Below are positions 36,023 to 44,141 of a stretch of DNA of 60,572 nt, one piece after another. Location: NCBI GenBank assembly GCA_943788145.1, contig CALSPD010000017.1, forward strand, positions 1-60,572. The letters are read 5' to 3'. Position 1 is the first letter of the stretch. The number at the start of each line of letters is the position of its first letter. The notes beneath the pieces were generated by a model, which did not search any database, was not told where the DNA came from, and saw nothing but the letters and a program-made list of their open reading frames with translations. The position numbers were made by a program, and so were the translations under genes. The DNA is from an uncultured Flavobacteriales bacterium (GTDB lineage Bacteria; Bacteroidota; Bacteroidia; Flavobacteriales_G; Salibacteraceae).

Positions 36023-37279
36023 CTAAGCCCTCCTATTTGCCAGCAACAGCGGTGCTTTCCCATTAAACGGATTGCTTCGACTGATGGTTCTTGCGCCCAT
36101 GCCAGAGGCGCGCAACACTGCCCGGTCGCCATAGCGTTCCCTGATTTTATCCATAGCTTGATAGAGGTTGATGTATTCTTCGCTGTCTTCAAACAAGTTG
36201 ATTTGATAGCCACCACCCACCAAATGGCTGAATCGAACACCAATCAAGCGGACTAAGAAGCGCCTGTTGTACACTCGATCAAATAACTCCATCACCTTAG
36301 CGATGAGCATGTGATCGGCCGATGTGTAGGCAATGCACGCCTGAAGGGTTTGTGTTTGAAAGTCGGAATAGCGAATCTTTACTGTAACGCAGGCTGTGAG
36401 TTTCTTTCCTCTTCGGAGTTGGTAAGCGAGGTTTTCAGCCATGGCTAGCATGATGCCTTTCAGCTTCACCACATCCGTGGTGTCGCGATCAAAGGTGCGT
36501 TCGGTGCTGATGCTCTTGCGCTCGTTGAACGCAATGACAGGACTGTTGTCGATGCCGTTGGCTTTTTTCCACAACGCTCGTCCATGTTCACCCAACACGT
36601 TTTGCAGCATTTCCATGGGCATATCCTGCACGGTTTTGATGTGCTGAATGCCTAAATTCCTCAGCGTTTGATAAGTTTTCGCTCCTACCATGGGAATTTT
36701 TCGCACCGAAAGCGGAGCTAGAAACGGCTTCTCCGTTCCCCTTACAATTTCGAGCTGATTGTTCGGTTTAGCCTCGCCCGTAGCAATTTTAGAAACCGTT
36801 TTATTGATCGAAAGACCAAAGGAATTGGGCAAGCCCGTTTCGCGAATGATTTTTTGCCGCACTTCGCTGGCCAGCTTTGCACATCCAAAAAACCGGTCCA
36901 TGCCCGTCATGTCAGCATAAAACTCATCGATGGAACTTTTCTCAAACAACGGCACTTCTTCTTTGATGATGTCGGTCACCATGTCCGAATATTTGGAATA
37001 GGTCATGCTATTGCCTTTGATCACAATGGCTTCTGGACACAGTTGCCGCGCCATTTTCATGGGCATGGCCGAGTGAATACCAAACGCACGCGCCTCATAG
37101 CTACACGAAGCCACTACTCCCCGATCCGTAGTGCCGCCAATCAGCACAGGTCGGCCATTTAGCCGCGAATCAATCAAGCGCTCGACCGACACAAAAAACG
37201 AGTCGAGATCGAGGTGTAAGATGTGCTTACTTTCCAGATTAGTCATTCCTTTTAACTGCTGATTTTTAATATAATGCAC
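36023..37279 (-). CDS. dinB: DNA polymerase IV (Y-family)
   Basis: The product (418 aa from ATG 37279; 407 aa if the ATG at 37246, MTNLESKHILHLDLDSFF, is used) has HLDLDSFFVSVE with catalytic Asp24, and SSIDEFYADMTG with Asp118-Glu119. These are the three Y-family acidic residues, so it should be an active polymerase, unlike ImuB. FGLSINKTVSKIAT and the little-finger domain follow; no clear C-terminal clamp-binding motif was identified. It performs lesion bypass. It lies apart from the dnaE-type gene but shares its operator-like element, and its G+C is likewise elevated over the genes next to it. Confidence 0.92.
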   Translation of the reverse strand: MHYIKNQQLKGMTNLESKHILHLDLDSFFVSVERLIDSRLNGRPVLIGGTTDRGVVASCSYEARAFGIHSAMPMKMARQLCPEAIVIKGNSMTYSKYSDMVTDIIKEEVPLFEKSSIDEFYADMTGMDRFFGCAKLASEVRQKIIRETGLPNSFGLSINKTVSKIATGEAKPNNQLEIVRGTEKPFLAPLSVRKIPMVGAKTYQTLRNLGIQHIKTVQDMPMEMLQNVLGEHGRALWKKANGIDNSPVIAFNERKSISTERTFDRDTTDVVKLKGIMLAMAENLAYQLRRGKKLTACVTVKIRYSDFQTQTLQACIAYTSADHMLIAKVMELFDRVYNRRFLVRLIGVRFSHLVGGGYQINLFEDSEEYINLYQAMDKIRERYGDRAVLRASGMGARTISRSNPFNGKAPLLLANRRA

Positions 37280-37331
37280 ATAACTCCTAATTGACTGTTG
37301 TATCGAATCGAACTCAATTGACTATCTTTTT

Positions 37332-37369
37332 TTATAGTATGCTAAAATATTTAGTCTACTGTCGTACAA
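37332..37369 (-). promoter_or_regulatory. Promoter and putative operator of dinB
   Basis: On the minus strand TTG (37369-37367) and TATTTTAG (37349-37342; 7 of 8 to TAnnTTTG) are 17 bases apart. TTATAGTATGCTAAA, read on the plus strand at 37332-37346, is identical to the element upstream of the dnaE-type gene. Here it overlaps the -7 box and start point. Position over both promoters suggests a repressor, possibly an SOS-type regulator (inference). Confidence 0.6.
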
Positions 37370-37482
37370 CAAGCATTTAAGGGAATAAATTTTTCAACCA
37401 ATTCAATAGCTATGCGTTTAAGAAGCGTAAGTCAACTTAAACTATAGATCAACCGTATATTGCACCCAATAAGCCAAACACA

Positions 37483-39573
37483 TTGAAGTTCAAATCCCGA
37501 AGTATCATCCTGCTCTTACTATGTGTATTGTGTGAACAAGCAATCGCGCATGGGCCTCGATACACCCATTTGGCAACGTCAGCACAGATAGCCGAAGACA
37601 GGAACAATGGATGGAAAGCCGAAGACATTGCCAACGGACGTTACAGTGAGTTGTTTGTTAATATTGATGACGAAAACCCAAACCTAAATTTCACCTCTTC
37701 AACGTATTGGGTCAAATTCAACATAACCAACGGCACGCAGGACGAGCATGAATACTACTTAGAGACTGCTCGGGCCTTGACCAATAAAATCTGTCTCTAC
37801 GAGGTCCGCGACAAAACCACACAGACCCTGTTTGTTACTGGTGACGATTATCCCTTCGACTCAAGGCCCATCGTTTATCGAAAATTCGCTTTCCCCATCG
37901 TATTGGCTCCAGATGAGACCAAACAGTTTTTGATCGAAGTTAAAAGCGATGGCGAGGTGATCAATCTACCATTGAAGCTATGGAAGCCTGAAAATTTCAA
38001 CAGCTTCGTTCAACGAGAAAATCTAACGTTAGGCAGCTATTATGGCCTACTGATGCTGGTAGTCAGCCTGTTTCTATTCTTCGCTTTTGTAGTGAAGGAT
38101 AAAATCTATGCCTACTACGTGGCTTACGTGGCTTTTCTGTTTTTCATGCAAGCATCATTGGATGGGCTAACTTTTGAATACCTCTGGCCCGAAAGCCCTT
38201 GGATGGCAAACCATTCTATCTTGTTCTTTTCCAGTGCTTCGGTATTTACACTCATGCTCTACGCTGCCGAATATTTGACACTAAATCAAATGCCCAAGTG
38301 GTTCATAACACTTTATAAATTCCTACTCGGGTTAGTTGCCATTTGCATCATAACAAGTCTGACCAAAGGGATAGCCTATGAACTCACCTTTCCTGTCATC
38401 AATGGGCTTACGCTTTTCTCCATCCTAATCATCATTGCAGCCATCGGTTGGCGAAACAAAACCAATCAAAAGGTGAGTATATTTTTCACCCTCGGATTCT
38501 TGGCTGTTTTATTAGGTGGCATTGTATTCATCCTCACCAACTTCAACATCCTAAAAAGCGATTTCTTGAGCCACAACGCCATAAAACTAGGATCGGCCAT
38601 TGAAGTGATTTTCTTGTCGTTGGCCATGGTAAGCCGATATCGAGATATCCAACGCGAAAAAAATGAGGCAAAACAAGAGGCATTTGAGAGCTTAGAAAAA
38701 CTAAACGCACTTACAAGGGAACAAAACATCAATTTAGAAAAACAAGTAGCTGAACGAACCGAAGAACTCCAAGAAAAGAACAAGGAAATCATCGATTCAA
38801 TAACCTATGCAAAACGAATACAAGACGCAATTTTGCCCCCAGAACATTTGGTGCAAGTGCATTTGAGTCAGGCAATGATTCTCTATATGCCAAAGGACAT
38901 TGTTGCTGGCGATTTTTATTGGTTAGAACCGTTGAACAAGGGCGTCTTAATCGCTGCTGCAGACTGCACTGGACATGGTGTTCCGGGCGCCATGGTGAGT
39001 GTGGTTTGTCACAACGCCTTGAACCGATCTGTCCGCGAATTTGGACGATCAAAACCTTCCGAAATTCTCGATCGAACTGCGCTGATTGTTGACGAAACTT
39101 TTGAAAAAAGTAAGGAAGAAATCAAAGATGGAATGGACATATCGTTGAGTCACATCAACTATGAAACACGCGAAGTGCAATGGGCTGGCGCGAACAATCC
39201 GCTTTGGATTATCACAAAAAATGAACTAAGTCAGCTAGGGGAACCATCACATATAGAAGGTGAGCTCAGGCTCTATGACATTCGAGGCGATAAACAGCCT
39301 ATCGGTAAATACCCCAATCGAAAGTCATACACAAATCATCACATTCAACTCGCTGAAGGCGATACAGTATACATGTTCACCGATGGATTTCCAGATCAAT
39401 TTGGTGGAGAACGAGGCAAAAAGTATAAGTCCAAAAACTTCAAAACCTTTTTAGTTTCTATTCAGGACACGTCCATTCAAGAGCAACGATCAATTCTTGG
39501 AAAGGAATTTACCACTTGGCGCGGTCACCACGAGCAAATTGATGATGTGTGTGTGATCGGAGTTCGGTTTTAA
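37483..39573 (+). CDS. 7TMR-DISM sensor with SpoIIE-type serine phosphatase output
   Basis: The start is TTG 37483 with a signal peptide (SIILLLLCVLCEQAIA). The 696-aa protein then has an extracellular beta-rich DISM domain (about 28-170, with STYWVKFNITN and FLIEVKSDGEV), about seven membrane helices (183-385), a short coiled coil (about 390-435) and a PP2C/SpoIIE domain (about 450-696). The phosphatase has MPKDIVAGDFYW, AADCTGHGVPGAMVS (metal-binding Asp), DGMDISL and MFTDGFPDQFGG. It should sense an outside ligand and dephosphorylate a partner such as an anti-sigma antagonist. The catalytic domain is a close paralogue of that at 58374-60572. Confidence 0.88.
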   Translation: MKFKSRSIILLLLCVLCEQAIAHGPRYTHLATSAQIAEDRNNGWKAEDIANGRYSELFVNIDDENPNLNFTSSTYWVKFNITNGTQDEHEYYLETARALTNKICLYEVRDKTTQTLFVTGDDYPFDSRPIVYRKFAFPIVLAPDETKQFLIEVKSDGEVINLPLKLWKPENFNSFVQRENLTLGSYYGLLMLVVSLFLFFAFVVKDKIYAYYVAYVAFLFFMQASLDGLTFEYLWPESPWMANHSILFFSSASVFTLMLYAAEYLTLNQMPKWFITLYKFLLGLVAICIITSLTKGIAYELTFPVINGLTLFSILIIIAAIGWRNKTNQKVSIFFTLGFLAVLLGGIVFILTNFNILKSDFLSHNAIKLGSAIEVIFLSLAMVSRYRDIQREKNEAKQEAFESLEKLNALTREQNINLEKQVAERTEELQEKNKEIIDSITYAKRIQDAILPPEHLVQVHLSQAMILYMPKDIVAGDFYWLEPLNKGVLIAAADCTGHGVPGAMVSVVCHNALNRSVREFGRSKPSEILDRTALIVDETFEKSKEEIKDGMDISLSHINYETREVQWAGANNPLWIITKNELSQLGEPSHIEGELRLYDIRGDKQPIGKYPNRKSYTNHHIQLAEGDTVYMFTDGFPDQFGGERGKKYKSKNFKTFLVSIQDTSIQEQRSILGKEFTTWRGHHEQIDDVCVIGVRF

Positions 39574-39600
39574 GCCCATCGCAAGTTAAGTAACTCCCTT

Positions 39601-40848
39601 CTACAATTTTGGATTTAGCTTGATGTAGGTGTTGTTAACCGGGGCTGCACCACGAGCAAGTCCCGTATCTGGATCTTTCTTTTCGGTCAGAAAAACTAAG
39701 CCCTTGACCCGCTTGTAAATACTCATGTTGGCATAATCCATATACCAATCTTCAAAAAATCGAATACCAATAACATCGCTCAATTCAGTTTGAAGCTCAA
39801 CGATAACAGGTTCCATATTTCCTGTCCGCAAATTCTCGGTGTAAACTGTGTCCTTGATTAAGAGTCGATCAAAGAAGTCGTCTCGAGTAAGTTTTTCAGC
39901 CTTGCTGGCCTTAAAAGAATATCCATTATAATCATAAACGGATAGTTGCCCGCTATTGATGGCGTCAACAATGGCGATTAAGAATTGATAACGAGCCGAT
40001 GGCTCTATATAGCCGCCAGCATCAGATGTCAAAACCATTCCATCCATTTCGCCTCCTTCAAGGGCAAAATTGAAGTCACGATTGAAAAGTACGTTGTATT
40101 CAATATCTTCCCTTACCAATCTAAGCTCGCCAATATTTCGTTTATTGAATTGACCTGCCTTAAAAGCGAAGATGGGTTTTAGCCCACGGTAATCGCCATT
40201 GATTTCATCAAATACAGCCTTGGAAACCGACAGATATCTGACCTCTTTCTCAAAACCACCGCGGTTTTTATCGAAAGTCCATTCCTCAATAAATCCAGCC
40301 CCGGCCATTTTCTTATATACATCATCTTCATACATGATGATTTTCTGTTCCATGTTACCGTTACGAATGTTTTCGACATAAACCGTATCCGGACCTGTAA
40401 TCAATTCGTCATCAAGAATCAAAACATCGTTTTTCTTATCTACAATTTGTGACCCGTCATAAGTGGCTGTCGCCTCAAAAACAGCAGGATCAAAATACAG
40501 ATTGCCGATTTTCTCCAACTCGCCTCGTTTCGTTTTATCGATAGCTGTCTTAAAGTCAAGATCACCGAGTGATGTTGGAGTTCCTGTCCCAAGCGGACCA
40601 ATGTAGTTTTTCACACTCCGCATTTGCTCCACATATTTGATGAAAGTCTCCGAATACTTCTTCATTTCGGGATAATACAGCTTTGTGAAAGCCGCACTTT
40701 GACCCGGTTGATAGACATACTTGGCGTTTTCAAGGGATGCATCCTCAAGCAAGAGGAAATTATAGCTAATAGCCACAGATGGTAATGACCCATTCTGTGA
40801 AAAAGCCAAAAGTGGAGCTAAAAAGAAAAGAATTGAAATCGATCTCAT
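39601..40848 (-). CDS. GldN-like secreted protein with internal duplication
   Basis: After a signal peptide (MRSISILFFLAPLLAFSQ) the 415-aa protein has two related halves. Each carries TVYxENxRxGNMExxI: TVYVENIRNGNMEQKI near residue 155 and TVYTENLRTGNMEPVI near 337. A GldN-type WxxDxxxxxxxxxVxxL element follows in each (FIEEWTFDKNRGG near 188, FFEDWYMDYANMS near 370). GldN/PorN is a periplasmic component of the type IX secretion and gliding motor, normally with one such unit and encoded beside gldKLM. Here the gene stands alone, so it may be a divergent paralogue. The identification rests on motif resemblance. Confidence 0.5.
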   Translation of the reverse strand: MRSISILFFLAPLLAFSQNGSLPSVAISYNFLLLEDASLENAKYVYQPGQSAAFTKLYYPEMKKYSETFIKYVEQMRSVKNYIGPLGTGTPTSLGDLDFKTAIDKTKRGELEKIGNLYFDPAVFEATATYDGSQIVDKKNDVLILDDELITGPDTVYVENIRNGNMEQKIIMYEDDVYKKMAGAGFIEEWTFDKNRGGFEKEVRYLSVSKAVFDEINGDYRGLKPIFAFKAGQFNKRNIGELRLVREDIEYNVLFNRDFNFALEGGEMDGMVLTSDAGGYIEPSARYQFLIAIVDAINSGQLSVYDYNGYSFKASKAEKLTRDDFFDRLLIKDTVYTENLRTGNMEPVIVELQTELSDVIGIRFFEDWYMDYANMSIYKRVKGLVFLTEKKDPDTGLARGAAPVNNTYIKLNPKL

Positions 40849-41011
40849 GATAGGAATTATGGCGCGAATTTAACTTTAACCAATAATCTCGTATGCATGT
40901 TTTAGGGGTGAACTACAATTCAAACGCGAAATTCCCCAATTTATGTGCAAGGTGTTAAACTTATCTCCTAGGTTCGGCCTTAATTTCTTGCTTTGCAAAA
41001 AAGTCGCTCAC

Positions 41012-41326
41012 ATGTTTGATATGATGAAAAAGCTGCAAGAAGCTCAGCAGCAGATGAAGAAGATTAAGGAAAGGCTCGAAACTATTCAAGTTTCTGGCAA
41101 ATCGAGCGATGGTTCTGTTACCGTGTTTATAAATGGAAATCGAAAGGTGATGGATGTTCAAATCATCGAAGAAGCATCGGCTTCAAATCGAGATCAATTG
41201 AGCGCAAACATCAAATCTGCAACCAACAATGCGCTGGAAGCGGCTGAAAAAGCAAATGAAGCGGAAATGAAGGCAGCAGCGGGGTCAATAATGCCAGGAA
41301 TGGGCGGTTTATTTGGAAAATCCTAA
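41012..41326 (+). CDS. YbaB/EbfC-family nucleoid-associated protein
   Basis: The start at 41012 (MFDMMKKLQEAQQQMKKIKE) matches the family; an ATG at 40943 adds an unrelated leader. The 104-aa protein has the N-terminal helix, a beta-strand centre (VSGKSSDGSVTVFINGNRKV) and a C-terminal helix with the Gly/Met-rich tail PGMGGLFGKS. YbaB dimers bind DNA and are usually encoded next to dnaX/recR; here the neighbours are NTF2-like protein genes. Confidence 0.88.
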   Translation: MFDMMKKLQEAQQQMKKIKERLETIQVSGKSSDGSVTVFINGNRKVMDVQIIEEASASNRDQLSANIKSATNNALEAAEKANEAEMKAAAGSIMPGMGGLFGKS

Positions 41327-41330
41327 ATTA

Positions 41331-42194
41331 ATGATCATCAAAAAAACATATGTAGTTTTAATAGGATTGGTCATTTCAACACTTATGTCGTTTGGTCAAT
41401 CGACCCCAATCGAAGCATGTGATGATTTTTTCAATTCGTTATCGATTGAATCGCCAACCATAAGTAATCTATTTACCAGAGGTGCGCATATTACCAGTCT
41501 TGTTTATGACAGTGCTGGATTACCTCAAAACAAGAGTTTTACTCCTGCCGAATTTCAAACACAAATCCAGTCGCTTAGCAACGATTTCAATATCGATCAA
41601 AAGCCCGTGGTTTTGATTTTCAGACAATACCAGTCATTGGCTTCAATCTATTGCAGCGTTTGGATTACCCTCACGGATAAAGAAACAGGTAAAACCTTAA
41701 AGTCAAGAAGTATTCAATCTTTAAAGTTCGTGCGTGATTCAGGGGCTTGGAAAATCAATCATATCGTCATCCAAAACGAGCACCCTAACTATCCCATTGA
41801 TGATGAAATGTTTCCAATCAAGCTCACGCAGCCCTTAGAAAGTCGAATGACTCAAGATTTATCTGTCATGCCCGACTTCAGCACTGAATATGATACAAAT
41901 AAAGTTTATCGAATGGAAGAAGTAGATGAGCCTCCCGTTTATCCCGGTACAGACAATTCACTTTCCGATCTTTTACAAAGCTTCGATGTGACAACCCAGC
42001 CAAGTCCTGGTTATACTCCCTTCATTATAACAATTGATGAGGACGGAAGCGCTTACCTTTCCTATGCTCATGACCTGAGCGGCTTTCAAATTTCCCGTGC
42101 TGAATCCTTAGTTCGATCCATGCTTATATGGTATCCAGCAATAAAATATGCTGCTAGTGTAAAGTGTAAATTAATCCTGTACATCCATGATTAG
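41331..42194 (+). CDS. Secreted NTF2-like protein with C-terminal TonB-like region
   Basis: Start at 41331 gives a signal peptide (MIIKKTYVVLIGLVISTLMS). Residues about 30-150 have an NTF2/SnoaL-like pattern (EACDDFFNSLSI, ASIYCSVWITLTDKETGKT, SIQSLKFVRDSGAWKINHIV). The C-terminal 100 residues contain EEVDEPPVYPGTD and TPFIITIDEDGSAYLSY, which resembles the TonB C-terminal/energy-transducer strand-swap region. The product is probably periplasmic. It overlaps the next, related gene by 8 bases. Function unknown. Confidence 0.6.
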   Translation: MIIKKTYVVLIGLVISTLMSFGQSTPIEACDDFFNSLSIESPTISNLFTRGAHITSLVYDSAGLPQNKSFTPAEFQTQIQSLSNDFNIDQKPVVLIFRQYQSLASIYCSVWITLTDKETGKTLKSRSIQSLKFVRDSGAWKINHIVIQNEHPNYPIDDEMFPIKLTQPLESRMTQDLSVMPDFSTEYDTNKVYRMEEVDEPPVYPGTDNSLSDLLQSFDVTTQPSPGYTPFIITIDEDGSAYLSYAHDLSGFQISRAESLVRSMLIWYPAIKYAASVKCKLILYIHD

Positions 42195-42723
42195 AGTCTT
42201 GATTATTGCGCTTGCGCTCATAGGCTTTTCCACTATTGCAAAAGCTCAGGATGCTGACTTAAGTATTCTCGGAAATTTAGTGTCCGAATATTTTAAGGCG
42301 GCCTCTGTTTCAGACTTAAACCTCCGTGAGTCAGCCTTATCAAACCTGTTTGACAAACAAGGCACTATGGATGCTGTCATTTTAAGACAAGGACAATCAT
42401 CCACCTTAACAGAAGGAACATGGGGCGAATTTGTGGAAAAAAGCCAAGGTTTTTACAACAGCTATCAAGTAGAGTTTGAAGAGTCTGAACGTGAGGTAGA
42501 GTATTACTTAGACATGGCTAATGTTCATTGCTTAGTTTTTCAAAACTCTAAAGAAAAGGCCTCAGGATCCATTTATTATCAAAAACTCTGGATGCAGTTT
42601 GATGTGATCTTTAAATCCGACAGATGGTTTATTGATCATGTTATTTGGATAAATGAATCAGATCCATATCCCATTCAAAACGCATTATTGCAAGATACAA
42701 TTTGGCACCAAACGGCTGAATAA
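42187..42723 (+). CDS. Secreted NTF2-like protein
   Basis: The 178-aa product has a signal peptide (MIRVLIIALALIGFSTIAKA) and an NTF2-like region. EYFKAASVSDLNLRESALSN at the start, YLDMANVHCLVFQNSKE in the middle and YYQKLWMQFDVIFKSDRWFI with a final NESDPYPI match the layout of its upstream neighbour, so the two look like diverged tandem duplicates. The overlap of 8 bases suggests coupling. No catalytic residues can be named. Confidence 0.6.
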   Translation: MIRVLIIALALIGFSTIAKAQDADLSILGNLVSEYFKAASVSDLNLRESALSNLFDKQGTMDAVILRQGQSSTLTEGTWGEFVEKSQGFYNSYQVEFEESEREVEYYLDMANVHCLVFQNSKEKASGSIYYQKLWMQFDVIFKSDRWFIDHVIWINESDPYPIQNALLQDTIWHQTAE

Positions 42724-42759
42724 AGACTTATTTCTCTCCTTTCTCCATGCTTAAGATTG

Positions 42760-42767
42760 TAGATTTG
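42760..42767 (+). promoter_or_regulatory. Candidate -7 promoter element of the lipoprotein/OmpA operon
   Basis: TAGATTTG at 42760-42767 matches TAnnTTTG exactly and lies 33 bases before the ATG at 42800. No good TTTG is seen 17-23 bases upstream, so the -33 part is weak. Confidence 0.45.
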
Positions 42768-42799
42768 CAGACAACGTTGTATTAACTATAACCTACGCT

Positions 42800-44110
42800 A
42801 TGAGACGAATTTTTCGAGGAGCTGCGCTCTTGGCCATAGTGGCCGGAGTATTTTCAGCGTGTGATCTGGACTATTTCAAGCCAGATAATTTTGCTGGAGG
42901 CAGCTACAAACCAACAGTGGCCGTACCTCTTGCCAATTTAAATTTAACCGTTGAAGACTTACTTAAAAGTTATGAAAACAACGTTATCCTAGAGCCTGAA
43001 GGAGATGGTAGAAGTCGCTTGAATTTAATCTTTTCGGATACAATGGCCCCAGTAAAATTGGAATCGTTTGCCACAGCAGGTGTTGTTCCTCCAGGTCAAA
43101 GTTTAGATTTACCAACAGAAAAAGTAGATCTTAGACTTTTTGGCGCTTTTCAAGACGGTTTCTTTCGCTTTACCAACCCTTCTGTAATATTCACGCTTCA
43201 CAATACCTCTAAAGTTCCTTTATCAGTTGAATTTAGAGATGGTGCGAATAGCGATTTCTATACGGTACGGAAAGACGGATCCAATCAGCGATATATTCTG
43301 ATTGATGATGCAGCAGCAAACCACCCTTTTCCATTACCTGCAGATGCTGGGTTTTACAACTATTCCCTCAATGATAACAACATCGACTATACCGATGATA
43401 TAGGGGCTGGAGATGCAATGACTCAAATTTTAGAGCCTAATCCGAAGTTTTTACACTACGGAACTCGATTGCATACTAACAATGTCGCGCCTGAGACAGA
43501 TTTAAATGGTGAAATAAGCGTTATCACCAGCGTTCACCTTCCCTTAAGAGGCTATGGTAATGTATCGCGTTGGGATACTTTGAAATACGAATTCATTGAT
43601 ACAGGACAGGTTGACGAATTGAATTTTGTTGAGATTCGATTCAACATAACAAACGGACTTCCCTTAGAAGCGGAAATAAAATCAGCCATAATAGTCGATA
43701 CGACCACAACTCCCTGGACTAAGGTCATGGACATTCCTTTGACGAATGAAGATGGCTCAATCAGTGATGGTATTTTTATCCCTGGTGCTACAGGGGTTGG
43801 GGAGTCAAGCGGCTGGAAGTATACAAAAGCAGAGAAGCTATCTGAAATCATCCTTACGAGGGCCGAGAAAGTTCAGCCTGTTAATTTTAATTCCGGTGTA
43901 GCTGTTGGTCCAGAGATCACACAAATTGAGGCCATTGCACAAGGGAATAAGATCCTCATGAACGTGCAGGTATATACGGCCGGCATCAATCAAACCACGA
44001 ATCAAGGTGATGAAATAAAAATGTATTCAAATCAATCGATGAACATTAAAATAGGTGTTCGAGCTCAGGCCAGTCTTGAAATCGGTGATTATTTACCTGG
44101 AAACGAATAA
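42800..44110 (+). CDS. Large lipoprotein paired with an OmpA/TSP3 protein
   Basis: The 436-aa product has a lipobox (VFSAC, lipidated Cys21) and then a mostly beta-structured mature part with conserved-looking segments (YKPTVAVPLANLNLTVEDLL, FRFTNPSVIFTLHNTSKVPL, VHLPLRGYGNVSRWDTLKY). There is a low content of cysteine and charged repeats. I do not recognise a named domain. The gene is 31 bases upstream of the OmpA/TSP3 gene and probably forms an operon with it, so the two may form an outer-membrane complex. Confidence 0.65.
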   Translation: MRRIFRGAALLAIVAGVFSACDLDYFKPDNFAGGSYKPTVAVPLANLNLTVEDLLKSYENNVILEPEGDGRSRLNLIFSDTMAPVKLESFATAGVVPPGQSLDLPTEKVDLRLFGAFQDGFFRFTNPSVIFTLHNTSKVPLSVEFRDGANSDFYTVRKDGSNQRYILIDDAAANHPFPLPADAGFYNYSLNDNNIDYTDDIGAGDAMTQILEPNPKFLHYGTRLHTNNVAPETDLNGEISVITSVHLPLRGYGNVSRWDTLKYEFIDTGQVDELNFVEIRFNITNGLPLEAEIKSAIIVDTTTTPWTKVMDIPLTNEDGSISDGIFIPGATGVGESSGWKYTKAEKLSEIILTRAEKVQPVNFNSGVAVGPEITQIEAIAQGNKILMNVQVYTAGINQTTNQGDEIKMYSNQSMNIKIGVRAQASLEIGDYLPGNE

Positions 44111-44141
44111 ACCAAACCATAACTAACAGAACTATCAAACT

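Noticed and set aside
36023..37279. ImuB-type inactive Y-family protein
   Set aside because: The catalytic Asp24, Asp118 and Glu119 are present, so DinB fits better.
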